A stretch of 64,000 bases of DNA from JAANXG01 sp963731035 (GTDB lineage Bacteria; Pseudomonadota; Gammaproteobacteria; Arenicellales; JAANXG01): NCBI GenBank assembly GCA_963731035.1, contig CAVSUY010000028.1, positions 172,729 through 236,728 on the forward strand. Direction: 5' to 3'. Position 1 is the first letter of the stretch, and every line of letters starts with the position of its first letter. The position numbers were made by a program, and so were the translations under genes. Below the pieces are notes generated by a model that saw nothing but the letters and a program-made list of their open reading frames with translations, was not told the DNA's origin and made no database searches. This document shows, one piece after another, positions 27,346 to 36,207 of this stretch.

Positions 27346-27936
27346 TTGTCGAACTTTTCCGGCAGCCGACTGCGGGAAGCAGTATGGGCGCTGCGACGCG
27401 GCGGGGTGGTGGCCTATCCCACCGAGGGCTGCTATGGCTTGGGCTGCGATCCCCGCAATGTGCGCGCCGTGCAGAAGATACTGCGTTTGAAGAAACGAAG
27501 CCGGCGCCAGGGGCTGATCCTGATCGGCGCCCATTGGCGCCACATCGAGCGCTGGGTGGACGCCTCCGACGAGTCCGCCGTCGCCCGGGCGCGGGCGACC
27601 TGGCCGGGGCCGAACACCTGGCTGTTGCCGGCCGCACCGCGGGTGTCCAGTTGGCTCCGAGGCGAGCACGATACCATCGCGGTGCGGATCACCGGCCATC
27701 CCCTGGCCGGCGCGTTGTGCCGGCGTTTCAACTCCGCCATAGTGTCCACCAGCGCCAACCTGCACGGCCGCCGGCCGGCCGCCAGCGCGGCGCAGGTGCG
27801 GGACTTGTTCGATGGTACCGTCGACGCCGTCGTGGACGGGCGGCTGGGTGGACTGAATGGCCCCACGGAGATACGCGACGCGCGCAGCGGAAAGATTCTT
27901 CGTCCGGCCGCCGCCCATTCCGATCTTGAACACTGA
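27346..27936 (+). CDS. tsaC: Threonylcarbamoyl-AMP synthase (YrdC/Sua5 family)
   Basis: 196 aa, TTG start three bases after purE. GGVVAYPTEGCYGLGCDP, LKKRSRRQGLILI, TWPGPNTWLLPA and VSTSANLHGRRPA are YrdC-domain hallmarks. It makes threonylcarbamoyl-AMP for t6A37 in tRNA. The end overlaps hemF by about 11 bases. Confidence 0.93.
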   Translation: MSNFSGSRLREAVWALRRGGVVAYPTEGCYGLGCDPRNVRAVQKILRLKKRSRRQGLILIGAHWRHIERWVDASDESAVARARATWPGPNTWLLPAAPRVSSWLRGEHDTIAVRITGHPLAGALCRRFNSAIVSTSANLHGRRPAASAAQVRDLFDGTVDAVVDGRLGGLNGPTEIRDARSGKILRPAAAHSDLEH

Positions 27937-28846
27937 GCAACTCAACACGGTTATCGCCTACCTCGAGTCCCTGCAGGACGAGGTCTGTCGCGCGCTGCAG
28001 TCCGCCGACGGGGTCAACGCGTTCCGCGAGGACCGCTGGGAATATGCCCACGGCGGGGGCGGCCGGTCGCGGGTCATGGGAGGGGAATCCGGCGTATTCG
28101 AGCAGGTGGGCGTGAACTTCTCGCACGTCAGCGGCGCCGCGCTGCCCGAGTCGGCGACCGCACGCCGTCCGGCGCTGGCCGGGCGGGACTACCATGCCAC
28201 CGGCGTGTCGCTGGTAGCGCACCCGCGCAACCCGTACGTGCCGACTTCGCACATGAACGTACGTTTCATCGTCACGGGGCTGAATACCGATTCGCCGGTG
28301 TGGTGGTTCGGCGGCGGCTTTGACCTCACCCCGTACTATCCCTTTCGTGAGGACGCCATTCATTGGCATCGCACTGCCCGCGACGCCTGCGACGCGTTCG
28401 GCGACGGTGTCTATGACCGCTACAAGCGATGGTGCGACGAGTACTTCTTCATCCGCCACCGCAACGAGACCCGGGGAGTGGGCGGCCTGTTCTTCGACGA
28501 CCTGAACGAGTGGGAATTCGAGCGCTGCTTCGGTTTCATGCGCTCGGTGGGCGACCACTACGTTCCGGCCTACCTGCCCATTGTGGAGAGGCGCCGGGAC
28601 CGGAGCTACACCGAGCGGGAAAGGGAGTGGCAGCTCTACCGGCGCGGGCGCTACGTGGAATTCAACCTGGTGTACGACCGCGGCACGTTGTTCGGGCTGC
28701 AGTCGGGCGGCCGGGTGGAATCCATACTGATGTCCATGCCGCCGCTCGCTGCCTGGCGCTACAACTACTCGCCGGACCCGGGCTCGCCGGAGGCAGACCT
28801 GTTGGAGAACTACCTGTCCGGCCGCGACTGGCTGGAAAGCGGCTGA
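27926..28846 (+). CDS. hemF: Coproporphyrinogen III oxidase, aerobic
   Basis: About 306 aa with a TTG start at 27926, chosen because homology begins there. The ATG at 27857 would overlap tsaC by 80 bases and add an unrelated N-terminus. AGVNFSHVSG, NPYVPTSHMNVRF, WWFGGGFDLTPYYPF and RYVEFNLVYDRGTLFGLQSG define HemF. It makes protoporphyrinogen IX using O2, so the organism can live aerobically. Confidence 0.96.
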   Translation: MNTEQLNTVIAYLESLQDEVCRALQSADGVNAFREDRWEYAHGGGGRSRVMGGESGVFEQVGVNFSHVSGAALPESATARRPALAGRDYHATGVSLVAHPRNPYVPTSHMNVRFIVTGLNTDSPVWWFGGGFDLTPYYPFREDAIHWHRTARDACDAFGDGVYDRYKRWCDEYFFIRHRNETRGVGGLFFDDLNEWEFERCFGFMRSVGDHYVPAYLPIVERRRDRSYTEREREWQLYRRGRYVEFNLVYDRGTLFGLQSGGRVESILMSMPPLAAWRYNYSPDPGSPEADLLENYLSGRDWLESG

Positions 28847-28863
28847 GCGGGGCGGCGTCTGGG

Positions 28864-30135
28864 GTGCTCCGCTATGTCTACACCGGCCTGTTGTACCTGG
28901 CCCTGCCCCTCGTGCTCCTGCGGCTGCTGTTGCGCGGGTTCAGGAACCGCGGCTACTGGTCGAGATGGGGCGAGCGCTTCGGCTGGGTCAATGTGCAGCC
29001 CGGGGGAATCTGGGTTCATGCCGTGTCCGTCGGGGAGGTGCAGGCAGCCGCCCCCTTGATCGAGTCGCTGTTGCCCGCGGAGATACTGGTGACCACCATG
29101 ACGCCGACCGGCTCCGGCCAGGTACGGCGCCTGTTCCCGCGCGGCGTCAAGCACTGCTACGCGCCCTACGATTACCCGGGTGCCGTCAGGAGATTCCTGA
29201 ACCGGGCGCGCCCCGGGAGCCTGGTGATCCTGGAGACCGAGATCTGGCCCAACATCATCGGCCAGTGCCACCGCCGGGGCATCAAGGTGGCGTTCGCCAA
29301 CCTCAGGTTGTCTCAGCGCTCATACAAACGCTATGCCAGGGCCGGGTCGTTCATGGCCTCGATTCTGCGCCAGGTGGACTCGTTTGCCGTGCAGGGGCAG
29401 CCCGACGCGGAACGCTTGATCGACCTGGGCGCGGTGCCGGGAGTCGTCCATGTTACCGGCAGCATCAAGTTCGAAGTTGAGCTGCCCGCGAGCCTGACCG
29501 AGGTGGCCAAGGTGCTTCGCCGCGAGTGGGGTCAGGAGCGTCCCGTGTGGATCGCCGGCAGCACCCACGAGGGGGAGGACGACATGGTGTTGGACGCCTT
29601 CCAGCATCTGCTCGAGTCGCATCCCTCGCTGCTGTTGGTGATTGTGCCGCGGCACCCGGAGCGGTTCGCGGCCGTGGCCAGGCTTTGCCGGCGCCGGCAG
29701 CTCAACCTCGTGCGCCGCAGCGCCGATTCGGGCCCACTGGCCGGCGATGTGCAGGTCTATCTCGGCGATACCATGGGCGAGCTCACCCTGATGTACGCGG
29801 CCTCGGACATCGCTTTCGTCGGTGGCAGTCTGGTGCGAGCCGGCGGCCACAACATCCTCGAGCCCTGCGCCCTGGGTCTGCCGGTACTGTTCGGGCTCCA
29901 CACACACAACTTCCTGCAGATCAGTGAAATGGCCGTGGAGCGCGGCGCCGGCGTGAGCGTATCCGGGGTGCCGGAACTGGTACGCACGGTCGACCGCTAC
30001 CTGAAGGATGCTAACCTGCGCTTTACCGCCGGTGAGAACGGCCGCGCCATGGTCCAGGAGAATCGCGGTGCCCTGGAGAAGACACTGACGGTGCTGCACA
30101 AGCTGGGGGTGGGCAAACCGATTGCGCCGGGGTGA
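28864..30135 (+). CDS. waaA: 3-deoxy-D-manno-octulosonic acid transferase
   Basis: 423 aa from a GTG at 28864, 17 nt after hemF. The N-terminal membrane anchor is VYTGLLYLALPLVLLRLLL; then IWVHAVSVGEVQAA, LVTTMTPTGS, LETEIWPN and the donor-site GGHNILEPCALGLPV. It transfers Kdo to lipid A, confirming a Gram-negative LPS outer membrane. The frame stays open far upstream without homology. Confidence 0.95.
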   Translation: MLRYVYTGLLYLALPLVLLRLLLRGFRNRGYWSRWGERFGWVNVQPGGIWVHAVSVGEVQAAAPLIESLLPAEILVTTMTPTGSGQVRRLFPRGVKHCYAPYDYPGAVRRFLNRARPGSLVILETEIWPNIIGQCHRRGIKVAFANLRLSQRSYKRYARAGSFMASILRQVDSFAVQGQPDAERLIDLGAVPGVVHVTGSIKFEVELPASLTEVAKVLRREWGQERPVWIAGSTHEGEDDMVLDAFQHLLESHPSLLLVIVPRHPERFAAVARLCRRRQLNLVRRSADSGPLAGDVQVYLGDTMGELTLMYAASDIAFVGGSLVRAGGHNILEPCALGLPVLFGLHTHNFLQISEMAVERGAGVSVSGVPELVRTVDRYLKDANLRFTAGENGRAMVQENRGALEKTLTVLHKLGVGKPIAPG

Positions 30136-30318
30136 AGGCGAAGAAACTCGAGTTCGCGTTGCTGTGGGGCGGGGAGTGTGGAGTTCTAGCGGGAGTGTCC
30201 TGCATGAACCGGGGAGGGGTTTGCGCGGGACGCCACGGGTACGTCCGTGTGGCTCGCCCCCAACCCATGCTCTCCTGGTCCTCTCAACTAGTACCCAATC
30301 CCAACCGCAGCCGTCAAC

Positions 30319-30774
30319 TCAATGTATCGTAACGTTCTCTTCGTGCTCGTCGGTTTCCTCTTCCTCTTCCTGCTCGTCGCTATGCGACGGTGCCGGGGAG
30401 GCATGGTGCAGCACCATGCGCCAGCCCGAGTCGGTCTTGCGGTAGGCATTGGTGGCGAGGATGGTGACCGGCTGCGCGCGGCTGTTGTCATCGATCAGCG
30501 TCTCGTTGACGAACCGCACCGCCACTTGCCCGTCCGTATGCTGGTGCAGCATCCGCACCGATATGCGGAAACCCTCGGTATTGCCCAGGATATCCCGCCA
30601 GATTCGCATTACCTGGTCGTACCCCATGAGCTGCGGCGCGTGCGGGTGCACGCAAACCACGTTGTCGCTGTAGGCCCAGATCTCCGCCATGGCATCCAGG
30701 TCGCCGTTCTCGAACGCGGCGTAGAAGGCGGTTTCGGCTTCCTCGGCGGTGCCCGGTGCGGGGTGGCGGCTCAT
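30319..30774 (-). CDS. NTF2-like / SnoaL-fold protein
   Basis: 151 aa. AETAFYAAFENGDLDAMAEI, HPHAPQLMGYDQVMRIWRDI and ATNAYRKTDSGWRMVLHHAS are typical of the DUF4440/SnoaL-like cone fold. The C-terminus is a very acidic Glu stretch (EQEEEEETDEHEE). The substrate is unknown. Its ATG overlaps the TAA of tolC, so the two are likely translated together. Confidence 0.85.
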   Translation of the reverse strand: MSRHPAPGTAEEAETAFYAAFENGDLDAMAEIWAYSDNVVCVHPHAPQLMGYDQVMRIWRDILGNTEGFRISVRMLHQHTDGQVAVRFVNETLIDDNSRAQPVTILATNAYRKTDSGWRMVLHHASPAPSHSDEQEEEEETDEHEENVTIH

Positions 30775-32102
30775 TACTTGAGCCAGCCGTTCACGACTTG
30801 CAGGTCGTCGATGTTCAGCTCTCCAGCCACGCTGTAAAGCTGCAGTTTGTAGCTGATGTATTGATAACGGGACTGCAGGTAATTGCGCTTCGCCTGGTAC
30901 AGGTCCCGTTGCGCGTTCAGCACGTCCAGGTTGGTATTCAAACCGGCCTGAAAGCCTTCCTGCCGGCTCTCCAGCGCCTTCTCGCCCGCCAGCACCGCTT
31001 CGTCCAGGGCATTGACCTCGCGCACCGAGGTCGTGACGTTCAGGTAGGCGGAGCGGGCGCTGCGGGCCGCGGAACGGCGGGCGGATTCCGTCTGCTGCTG
31101 GGCCGCCTCGTAGCGGTAGGCCGCGGCCCGGCTGTCGGCGGTTATGCCTCCCCCCTGAAAGATCGGGATTTGAAGCTGCAGCATCGCGCTGGTGGAATCC
31201 TGGTTCACTTCGCCGCCCCCGATACTGCCCGAGTCGTCCTGCACGTTGTGGCTGAGCATTAAGTCCAGGGTGGGGAAGCGCCGCGATTTCTGGCGGGATA
31301 CCTCCCGACGGCTGATCTCCTCGTTCAGGCCTGCCGCGATCAAGGCTGGATTACTCTTCTGGGCGCGCTGTGCCCAGACCTCCGGGTCGTCCGGTTTCGG
31401 CGGTGTGAGCGGCGTGGTGTCCTTGAGCGCGGCCAGGTTCTCGACGCGGTGGCCGATCAGCTCCTGCATCGCCTGGTTGGCATCCTCCACCGCTTGTTGG
31501 GCCTTGATTTCCTGGGCCTGGGCCAGCGCGAAGCGCGCCCTCGCGTCGTAGAGGTCGGTGGTCGTGCCCAGCCCCACGTCGAGCCGGCTGTGCGCCAGCT
31601 CCAGCTGACGATTGATGGCCCGCCGCTCGGCGATTGCCAGCTCCAGATTGTCCTGGGCGGCGAGGATGCCGAAGTAGCGGTCGACGACCCGCAGGATGAG
31701 TTGCTGCTGCGAGTTTTTGAAATCGGTTTCCGCCACCTGGGCCGATAGCTTGGACTGCTCGTAGTTGAGCAGCTTCTCACGGTCGTATATCGGCTGGGTT
31801 ACGCTCGCGCCATACTGGTTGGAATCGTAGCTGGCGGAGCCTTCCACCCGGGTGGCGGCGCTGCCGGAGACCTTGTCGTGGTTTCTCGCCCGGGTGGCAA
31901 ATAGGTTCACCTGCGGCAGCAGCCCCGCCCGCGCGGAAGCTGGGCCTTCCTGCTCGGCCTTGAGGTTCAGGGTCTGGGCCTGATATTGCGGGTCGTTCTG
32001 CACGGCGGCATTGTAGATATCGACCAGGTCCTCGGCGAAGACCTGGGTACTGCATAACAGCAATGCCGCAGGGAACGCGGCGCGTAGAATCGATCTGATC
32101 AT
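30774..32102 (-). CDS. tolC: TolC family outer membrane efflux protein
   Basis: About 442 aa from the ATG at 32102, where a signal peptide begins (cleavage after VFA). DLVDIYNAAVQNDPQYQAQ, YDREKLLNYEQSKLSAQVAE and the duplicated helical-hairpin layout match TolC. It forms the outer-membrane exit duct for type I secretion and RND/MFS pumps. It follows a Pcm-like methyltransferase gene, as in Pseudomonas and relatives. Confidence 0.95.
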   Translation of the reverse strand: MIRSILRAAFPAALLLCSTQVFAEDLVDIYNAAVQNDPQYQAQTLNLKAEQEGPASARAGLLPQVNLFATRARNHDKVSGSAATRVEGSASYDSNQYGASVTQPIYDREKLLNYEQSKLSAQVAETDFKNSQQQLILRVVDRYFGILAAQDNLELAIAERRAINRQLELAHSRLDVGLGTTTDLYDARARFALAQAQEIKAQQAVEDANQAMQELIGHRVENLAALKDTTPLTPPKPDDPEVWAQRAQKSNPALIAAGLNEEISRREVSRQKSRRFPTLDLMLSHNVQDDSGSIGGGEVNQDSTSAMLQLQIPIFQGGGITADSRAAAYRYEAAQQQTESARRSAARSARSAYLNVTTSVREVNALDEAVLAGEKALESRQEGFQAGLNTNLDVLNAQRDLYQAKRNYLQSRYQYISYKLQLYSVAGELNIDDLQVVNGWLK

Positions 32103-32172
32103 TGTTGAATCGTCATGGTAGCTGGATAAGGGCGATGGTCCGCCGGTGCGTCCGAGAAGTGTAAACGCCGTG

Positions 32173-32826
32173 TCAAAAGACGAAGGACGGCACCGCCTCG
32201 CCATGGATCAGCGGCGGCAAGCTGGTGTCGAAAAGCGATGTGGTGCGGTACTGCTGGCCGCCGAGGTGCTCCACCAGCACGGCTTCCAAGACGGGATCCC
32301 GGCCGATGATGGCGGCGAGCCGCCCGCCGCTCGCGAGCAGGCCCTTGAAGGCGGTCGGCAGCTCGGCCACGGAACCGGTCAGGAAGATGGCGTCGTAGGT
32401 CTGGTTGCTTTCCCAGCCCCTGGCGGCGTCCCCTTCGTGGAACGTGACGTTGCGGATGCCGTGTCTGGACAGCTTCGATTTCGCCGACTCGATGAAGTCA
32501 GGAAAGATGTCCACGGTATCCACGTGTCCGGCCAGATGCGCGAGCAGCGCCGTGACGTGGCCGCTGCCGGTGCCGATCTCGAGAACCAGGTCCTCGGGGT
32601 TCAAGGCCAGCTCCTGGATCAGGCGGGCTTCCTGTTTGGGCTGCATCATGACCTGACCGTGCTCCAGGGGAATATTCATATCTGCGAAGGCCATGTTGCG
32701 ATACGCGGGCGGCACGTAGTCTTCGCGATGCACCTCGTGCAGCAGGGCCAGTACCCGGGTGTCGAGGACCTCCCAGGGCCTGATCTGCTGCTCGATCATG
32801 TTGAATCTTGCGGTTTCGGTGTCCAT
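32173..32826 (-). CDS. Protein-L-isoaspartate O-methyltransferase family protein
   Basis: 217 aa. MIEQQIRPWEVLD, MMQPKQEARLIQEL and the SAM-binding LVLEIGTGSGHVTALLA define the PCMT fold. It belongs to the shorter subgroup found upstream of tolC in Gammaproteobacteria, which may not repair isoaspartate, so I leave out the pcm symbol. Confidence 0.9.
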   Translation of the reverse strand: MDTETARFNMIEQQIRPWEVLDTRVLALLHEVHREDYVPPAYRNMAFADMNIPLEHGQVMMQPKQEARLIQELALNPEDLVLEIGTGSGHVTALLAHLAGHVDTVDIFPDFIESAKSKLSRHGIRNVTFHEGDAARGWESNQTYDAIFLTGSVAELPTAFKGLLASGGRLAAIIGRDPVLEAVLVEHLGGQQYRTTSLFDTSLPPLIHGEAVPSFVF

Positions 32827-33225
32827 GGGCGTGCAGTGTTCGTGTTGTCGGTGTTCCAGCAGGATGTTGAAATGACTGGCTGTCCCTCGCCGGAATGCCG
32901 GATCCCTGGTTCGGCGGTGCGTCCCGGCGGAGTACGGGAATCCAAGGCGTATTTTGCTTGATTCGCCGCGGCAGGTATATGTCGCGCGTCGCCCGGCCGC
33001 TTATCCGGCTGGCCCGCGGGTGGACCCGGCAGGATGGCTAAGATTAAGGGCTCTGTGATCCGGGCGCAAGTTCCGGAGAATCGTGCCCCGCGGCGGTGCG
33101 TCGAAGGCTGACGCGCCCGAGCTTGCGGCGCCCCGCCCACATGTCGGTGGAAAACAGAGTATCATCGAACGACGCTCCGCCCCCGGCGGGGTCTTCACGA
33201 ATATTGCATCGATTGCAGGTTGATC
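32827..33225. other. Intergenic region upstream of thiC
   Basis: 399 bp between divergent genes with no supported gene. I looked for a TPP riboswitch: no CTGAGA and no matching conserved core was found. Several GC-rich inverted stretches occur, none convincing. Confidence 0.4.
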
Positions 33226-35115
33226 ATGAGCGCAAGTCCCGCTGAACGTTTGAAGTCGTCGGGCCTTTCCGGCGAAGTCACCCGCCCGTTGCCCGCTTCC
33301 TCCAAGACCTACATCCAGGGTTCGCGCCCGGATATCCGGGTGCCGGTGCGCGAGATCCGGCAGACCCCGACCATGTCGGGCGGCCAGGCGGAGGAGAATC
33401 CGCCAATCCCCGTGTACGACACGTCGGGCCCGTATACCGATCCCGACGCCCGCATCGACCTGACGCGGGGCCTGCCGGGCATCCGCGATGCCTGGATCGA
33501 AGACCGCGGCGACACCGAGCAGTTGGAAGCGCCGAGCTCGGAATACGGGCGCCGGCGCCAGGCCGATTCGAAGCTAGATCACCTGCGATTCGAACATCTG
33601 CACGCGCCGCGCCGCGCCAAGGCGGGGCAGTACGTAACCCAGATGCACTACGCCCGCAAGCACATCGTGACTCCGGAAATGGAATACGTGGCGATCCGGG
33701 AGAACAACCGGCTGCGCGAGCTGCGCGGGGAGCCGCGCTACCAGGAATTGCTCCGGCACCATCCCGGCAGGGCCTGGGGTGCGGCGCTGCCGGACGAGGT
33801 AACGCCGGAATTCGTGCGCGAGGAGGTGGCGCGGGGCAGGGCCATCATTCCGGCCAACATCAACCACACGGAATTGGAGCCGATGATCATCGGCCGCAAC
33901 TTTCGGGTGAAGATCAACACCAACATCGGCAACTCGGCGGTGACCTCCTCTATCGAAGAAGAGGTCGAGAAGATGGTGTGGTCCACCCGCTGGGGCGGCG
34001 ACACCCTGATGGACCTGTCCACCGGCAAGAACATCCACGAGACGCGGGAATGGATCCTGCGCAACTCGCCGGTGCCAATCGGCACCGTGCCGATCTACCA
34101 AGCCCTCGAGAAAGTGGATGGCAAGGCCGAGGAGCTCACCTGGGAGCTGTTCCGTGACACGCTCGTCGAGCAAGCCGAGCAGGGTGTGGACTACTTCACC
34201 ATTCACGCCGGTGTGCGGCTGGCCCACGTGCCGCTGACGGCGAAGCGCCTGACCGGGATCGTGTCGCGCGGCGGGTCCATCATCGCCAAGTGGTGCCTCG
34301 CCCACCACCGGGAGAGCTTCCTGTACAGCCACTTCGACGAGATCTGCGAGATCGCGGCGGCCTACGACGTGTCATTTTCGCTGGGCGATGGCCTGCGCCC
34401 CGGCTCCATCGCCGATGCCAACGACGAGGCGCAGTTCGCGGAGCTGCGCACCCTGGGCGAGCTGACGAAGATCGCCTGGGAGCGCGACTGCCAGGTGATG
34501 ATTGAAGGTCCGGGCCACATTCCGCTGCACCTGGTGAAGGAGAACGTGGACAAGGAACTGGCCGACTGCTTCGAGGCACCTTTCTACACCCTGGGACCGC
34601 TGGTCACGGACATCGCTCCCGGCTACGACCACATTACCAGCGCCATCGGCGCCGCCAATATCGGCTGGTACGGCACGGCGATGTTGTGCTACGTGACGCC
34701 CAAGGAGCATCTTGGGCTGCCCAACAAGCAGGACGTGCGAGACGGGATCATTACCTACAAGATCGCAGCGCACGCCGCCGACCTCGCCAAGGGGCACCCC
34801 GGCGCTCAGCTCCGGGACAACGCCTTGTCAAAGGCGCGCTTCGAGTTCCGCTGGCAGGACCAGTTCAACCTGGGTCTGGATCCGCAGAAGGCCCAGGAAT
34901 TCCATGACGAGACTCTGCCCAAGGAAGCGCACAAGCTGGCGCACTTCTGCTCCATGTGCGGTCCCAACTTCTGCTCCATGAAGATTACCCAGGACGTGCG
35001 CGAGTATGCCCGGCGCAAGGGCATCAAGGACGTCAACGCCGCCCTCGAGCAGGGCATGGAAGAGAAGAGCCGCGAGTTCAAGGAGTCCGGCACCAAGATC
35101 TACCAGGAGCTGTAA
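33226..35115 (+). CDS. thiC: Phosphomethylpyrimidine synthase
   Basis: 629 aa radical-SAM enzyme making HMP-P from AIR for thiamine. PVYDTSGPYTDP, NSAVTSSIEEEVEK, TIHAGVRL, GDGLRPGSIADANDEAQF and the C-terminal cluster motif CSMCGPNFCSMK are all present. The ATG at 33226 is preferred to the TTG at 33220. No thi partner or TPP riboswitch is visible nearby. Confidence 0.97.
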   Translation: MSASPAERLKSSGLSGEVTRPLPASSKTYIQGSRPDIRVPVREIRQTPTMSGGQAEENPPIPVYDTSGPYTDPDARIDLTRGLPGIRDAWIEDRGDTEQLEAPSSEYGRRRQADSKLDHLRFEHLHAPRRAKAGQYVTQMHYARKHIVTPEMEYVAIRENNRLRELRGEPRYQELLRHHPGRAWGAALPDEVTPEFVREEVARGRAIIPANINHTELEPMIIGRNFRVKINTNIGNSAVTSSIEEEVEKMVWSTRWGGDTLMDLSTGKNIHETREWILRNSPVPIGTVPIYQALEKVDGKAEELTWELFRDTLVEQAEQGVDYFTIHAGVRLAHVPLTAKRLTGIVSRGGSIIAKWCLAHHRESFLYSHFDEICEIAAAYDVSFSLGDGLRPGSIADANDEAQFAELRTLGELTKIAWERDCQVMIEGPGHIPLHLVKENVDKELADCFEAPFYTLGPLVTDIAPGYDHITSAIGAANIGWYGTAMLCYVTPKEHLGLPNKQDVRDGIITYKIAAHAADLAKGHPGAQLRDNALSKARFEFRWQDQFNLGLDPQKAQEFHDETLPKEAHKLAHFCSMCGPNFCSMKITQDVREYARRKGIKDVNAALEQGMEEKSREFKESGTKIYQEL

Positions 35116-35135
35116 GGCTCTGTTGATACGTATCC

Positions 35136-35165
35136 CCGGATTGCAGGAGCGGCTTAAGCCGCGAT
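35136..35165. repeat. REP-like element
   Basis: CCGGATTGCAGGAGCGGCTT, then AAGCCGCGAT; a single copy 20 nt after thiC, possibly acting as its terminator hairpin. Confidence 0.7.
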
Positions 35166-35299
35166 AACAATTCGCAATGGCACAGCTGTCACCGGGCGCC
35201 GATATCTCTGGATTGCTGCAGCTGCACCGCCTCGCAGTGACGCGGGTTGGGATCGTGCGATAATCCGTTTTCGATTGACGCGAACACACCGGCGACGAC

Positions 35300-36079
35300 A
35301 TGGGCAGCGACAAGAAATGGCAGGAGATCGCCTGGGGCGAGCACCTGCACATGGGGCTGTACGAAGGAGAGCGCGACACCCGGCAGCAGGCCATGTTGCG
35401 CGCGACCGCAAGGATGGCACAGGATCTCCCACTTGATTCCGGCAGCGAGGTTCTCGAAGTGGCCTGTGGAACCGGCCAGGCTGCACGCTATATCGCCACC
35501 CAGTACGGCTGCCGGGTCCATGCCACGAACATCGACGAGAAGCAGCTCGAGCTGGGCCGCCGCCTGACGGCGGAGGCCGGGCTCGACAAGCTGGTCACCT
35601 TCGGCTGGGGCGACTTCCACCACCTTGACAACGCCGATGGCACCCTGGACCTGTGGTGGTGCCAGGAAGCGCTTGTGCATTCTCCGACCAAGGAACGGGT
35701 GCTCGGTGAGGCCCGCCGGGTATTGAAACCGGGTGCCATCGCGATTCTTTCCGATCTCGTGGTCACCGACGACATCGAGCCCGAGGTGCGGGCGCGCCTC
35801 TATTCGCGCATACCCACCGACCTGATCTGGACCCGCGAGCAGTATGCCGGGGCCATCGACCAGCTCGACTTCGAAGTTACGGAGTTCGCAGACTGGTCAC
35901 ACAACGTGGCGCGCACATACGACGAGGCCCGCTCGATCCTGTTGGCGCACGAGAAGGACCTCAAGGAGAAGGTCCCGGAAAAGGTGTGGGACGAGACCCT
36001 GAGCCTCTACGAGCTGTGGGTGGAACGCGCCAATCGCGGGCAGATCGGCTGGGTCTACTATCGGCTGCAGAAAGTATAG
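35300..36079 (+). CDS. SAM-dependent methyltransferase, sarcosine/dimethylglycine N-methyltransferase-like
   Basis: 259 aa. Class I methyltransferase with VLEVACGTGQAARYIA (motif I), NIDEKQLELG and RVLKPGAIAILSD. The N-terminus WGEHLHMGLYEGERDTR resembles glycine-betaine-forming methyltransferases and other small-molecule methylases. The substrate cannot be fixed from sequence. Confidence 0.8.
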   Translation: MGSDKKWQEIAWGEHLHMGLYEGERDTRQQAMLRATARMAQDLPLDSGSEVLEVACGTGQAARYIATQYGCRVHATNIDEKQLELGRRLTAEAGLDKLVTFGWGDFHHLDNADGTLDLWWCQEALVHSPTKERVLGEARRVLKPGAIAILSDLVVTDDIEPEVRARLYSRIPTDLIWTREQYAGAIDQLDFEVTEFADWSHNVARTYDEARSILLAHEKDLKEKVPEKVWDETLSLYELWVERANRGQIGWVYYRLQKV

Positions 36080-36207
36080 TGCCGGTCACTGCGCGGCGGC
36101 TGGGTCGTTCACCGTGAATCGCGGCTGCCGCCAGGATCGTTGCCGACGACGCGGGCATGGCTTCCATGGAGCTCCGGGTCGCTCCCCCAACCCGAAGACG
36201 CGGGCCT

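Noticed and set aside
32827..33225. TPP riboswitch upstream of thiC
   Set aside because: No CTGAGA or the other conserved thi-box segments were found in the 399-bp leader.
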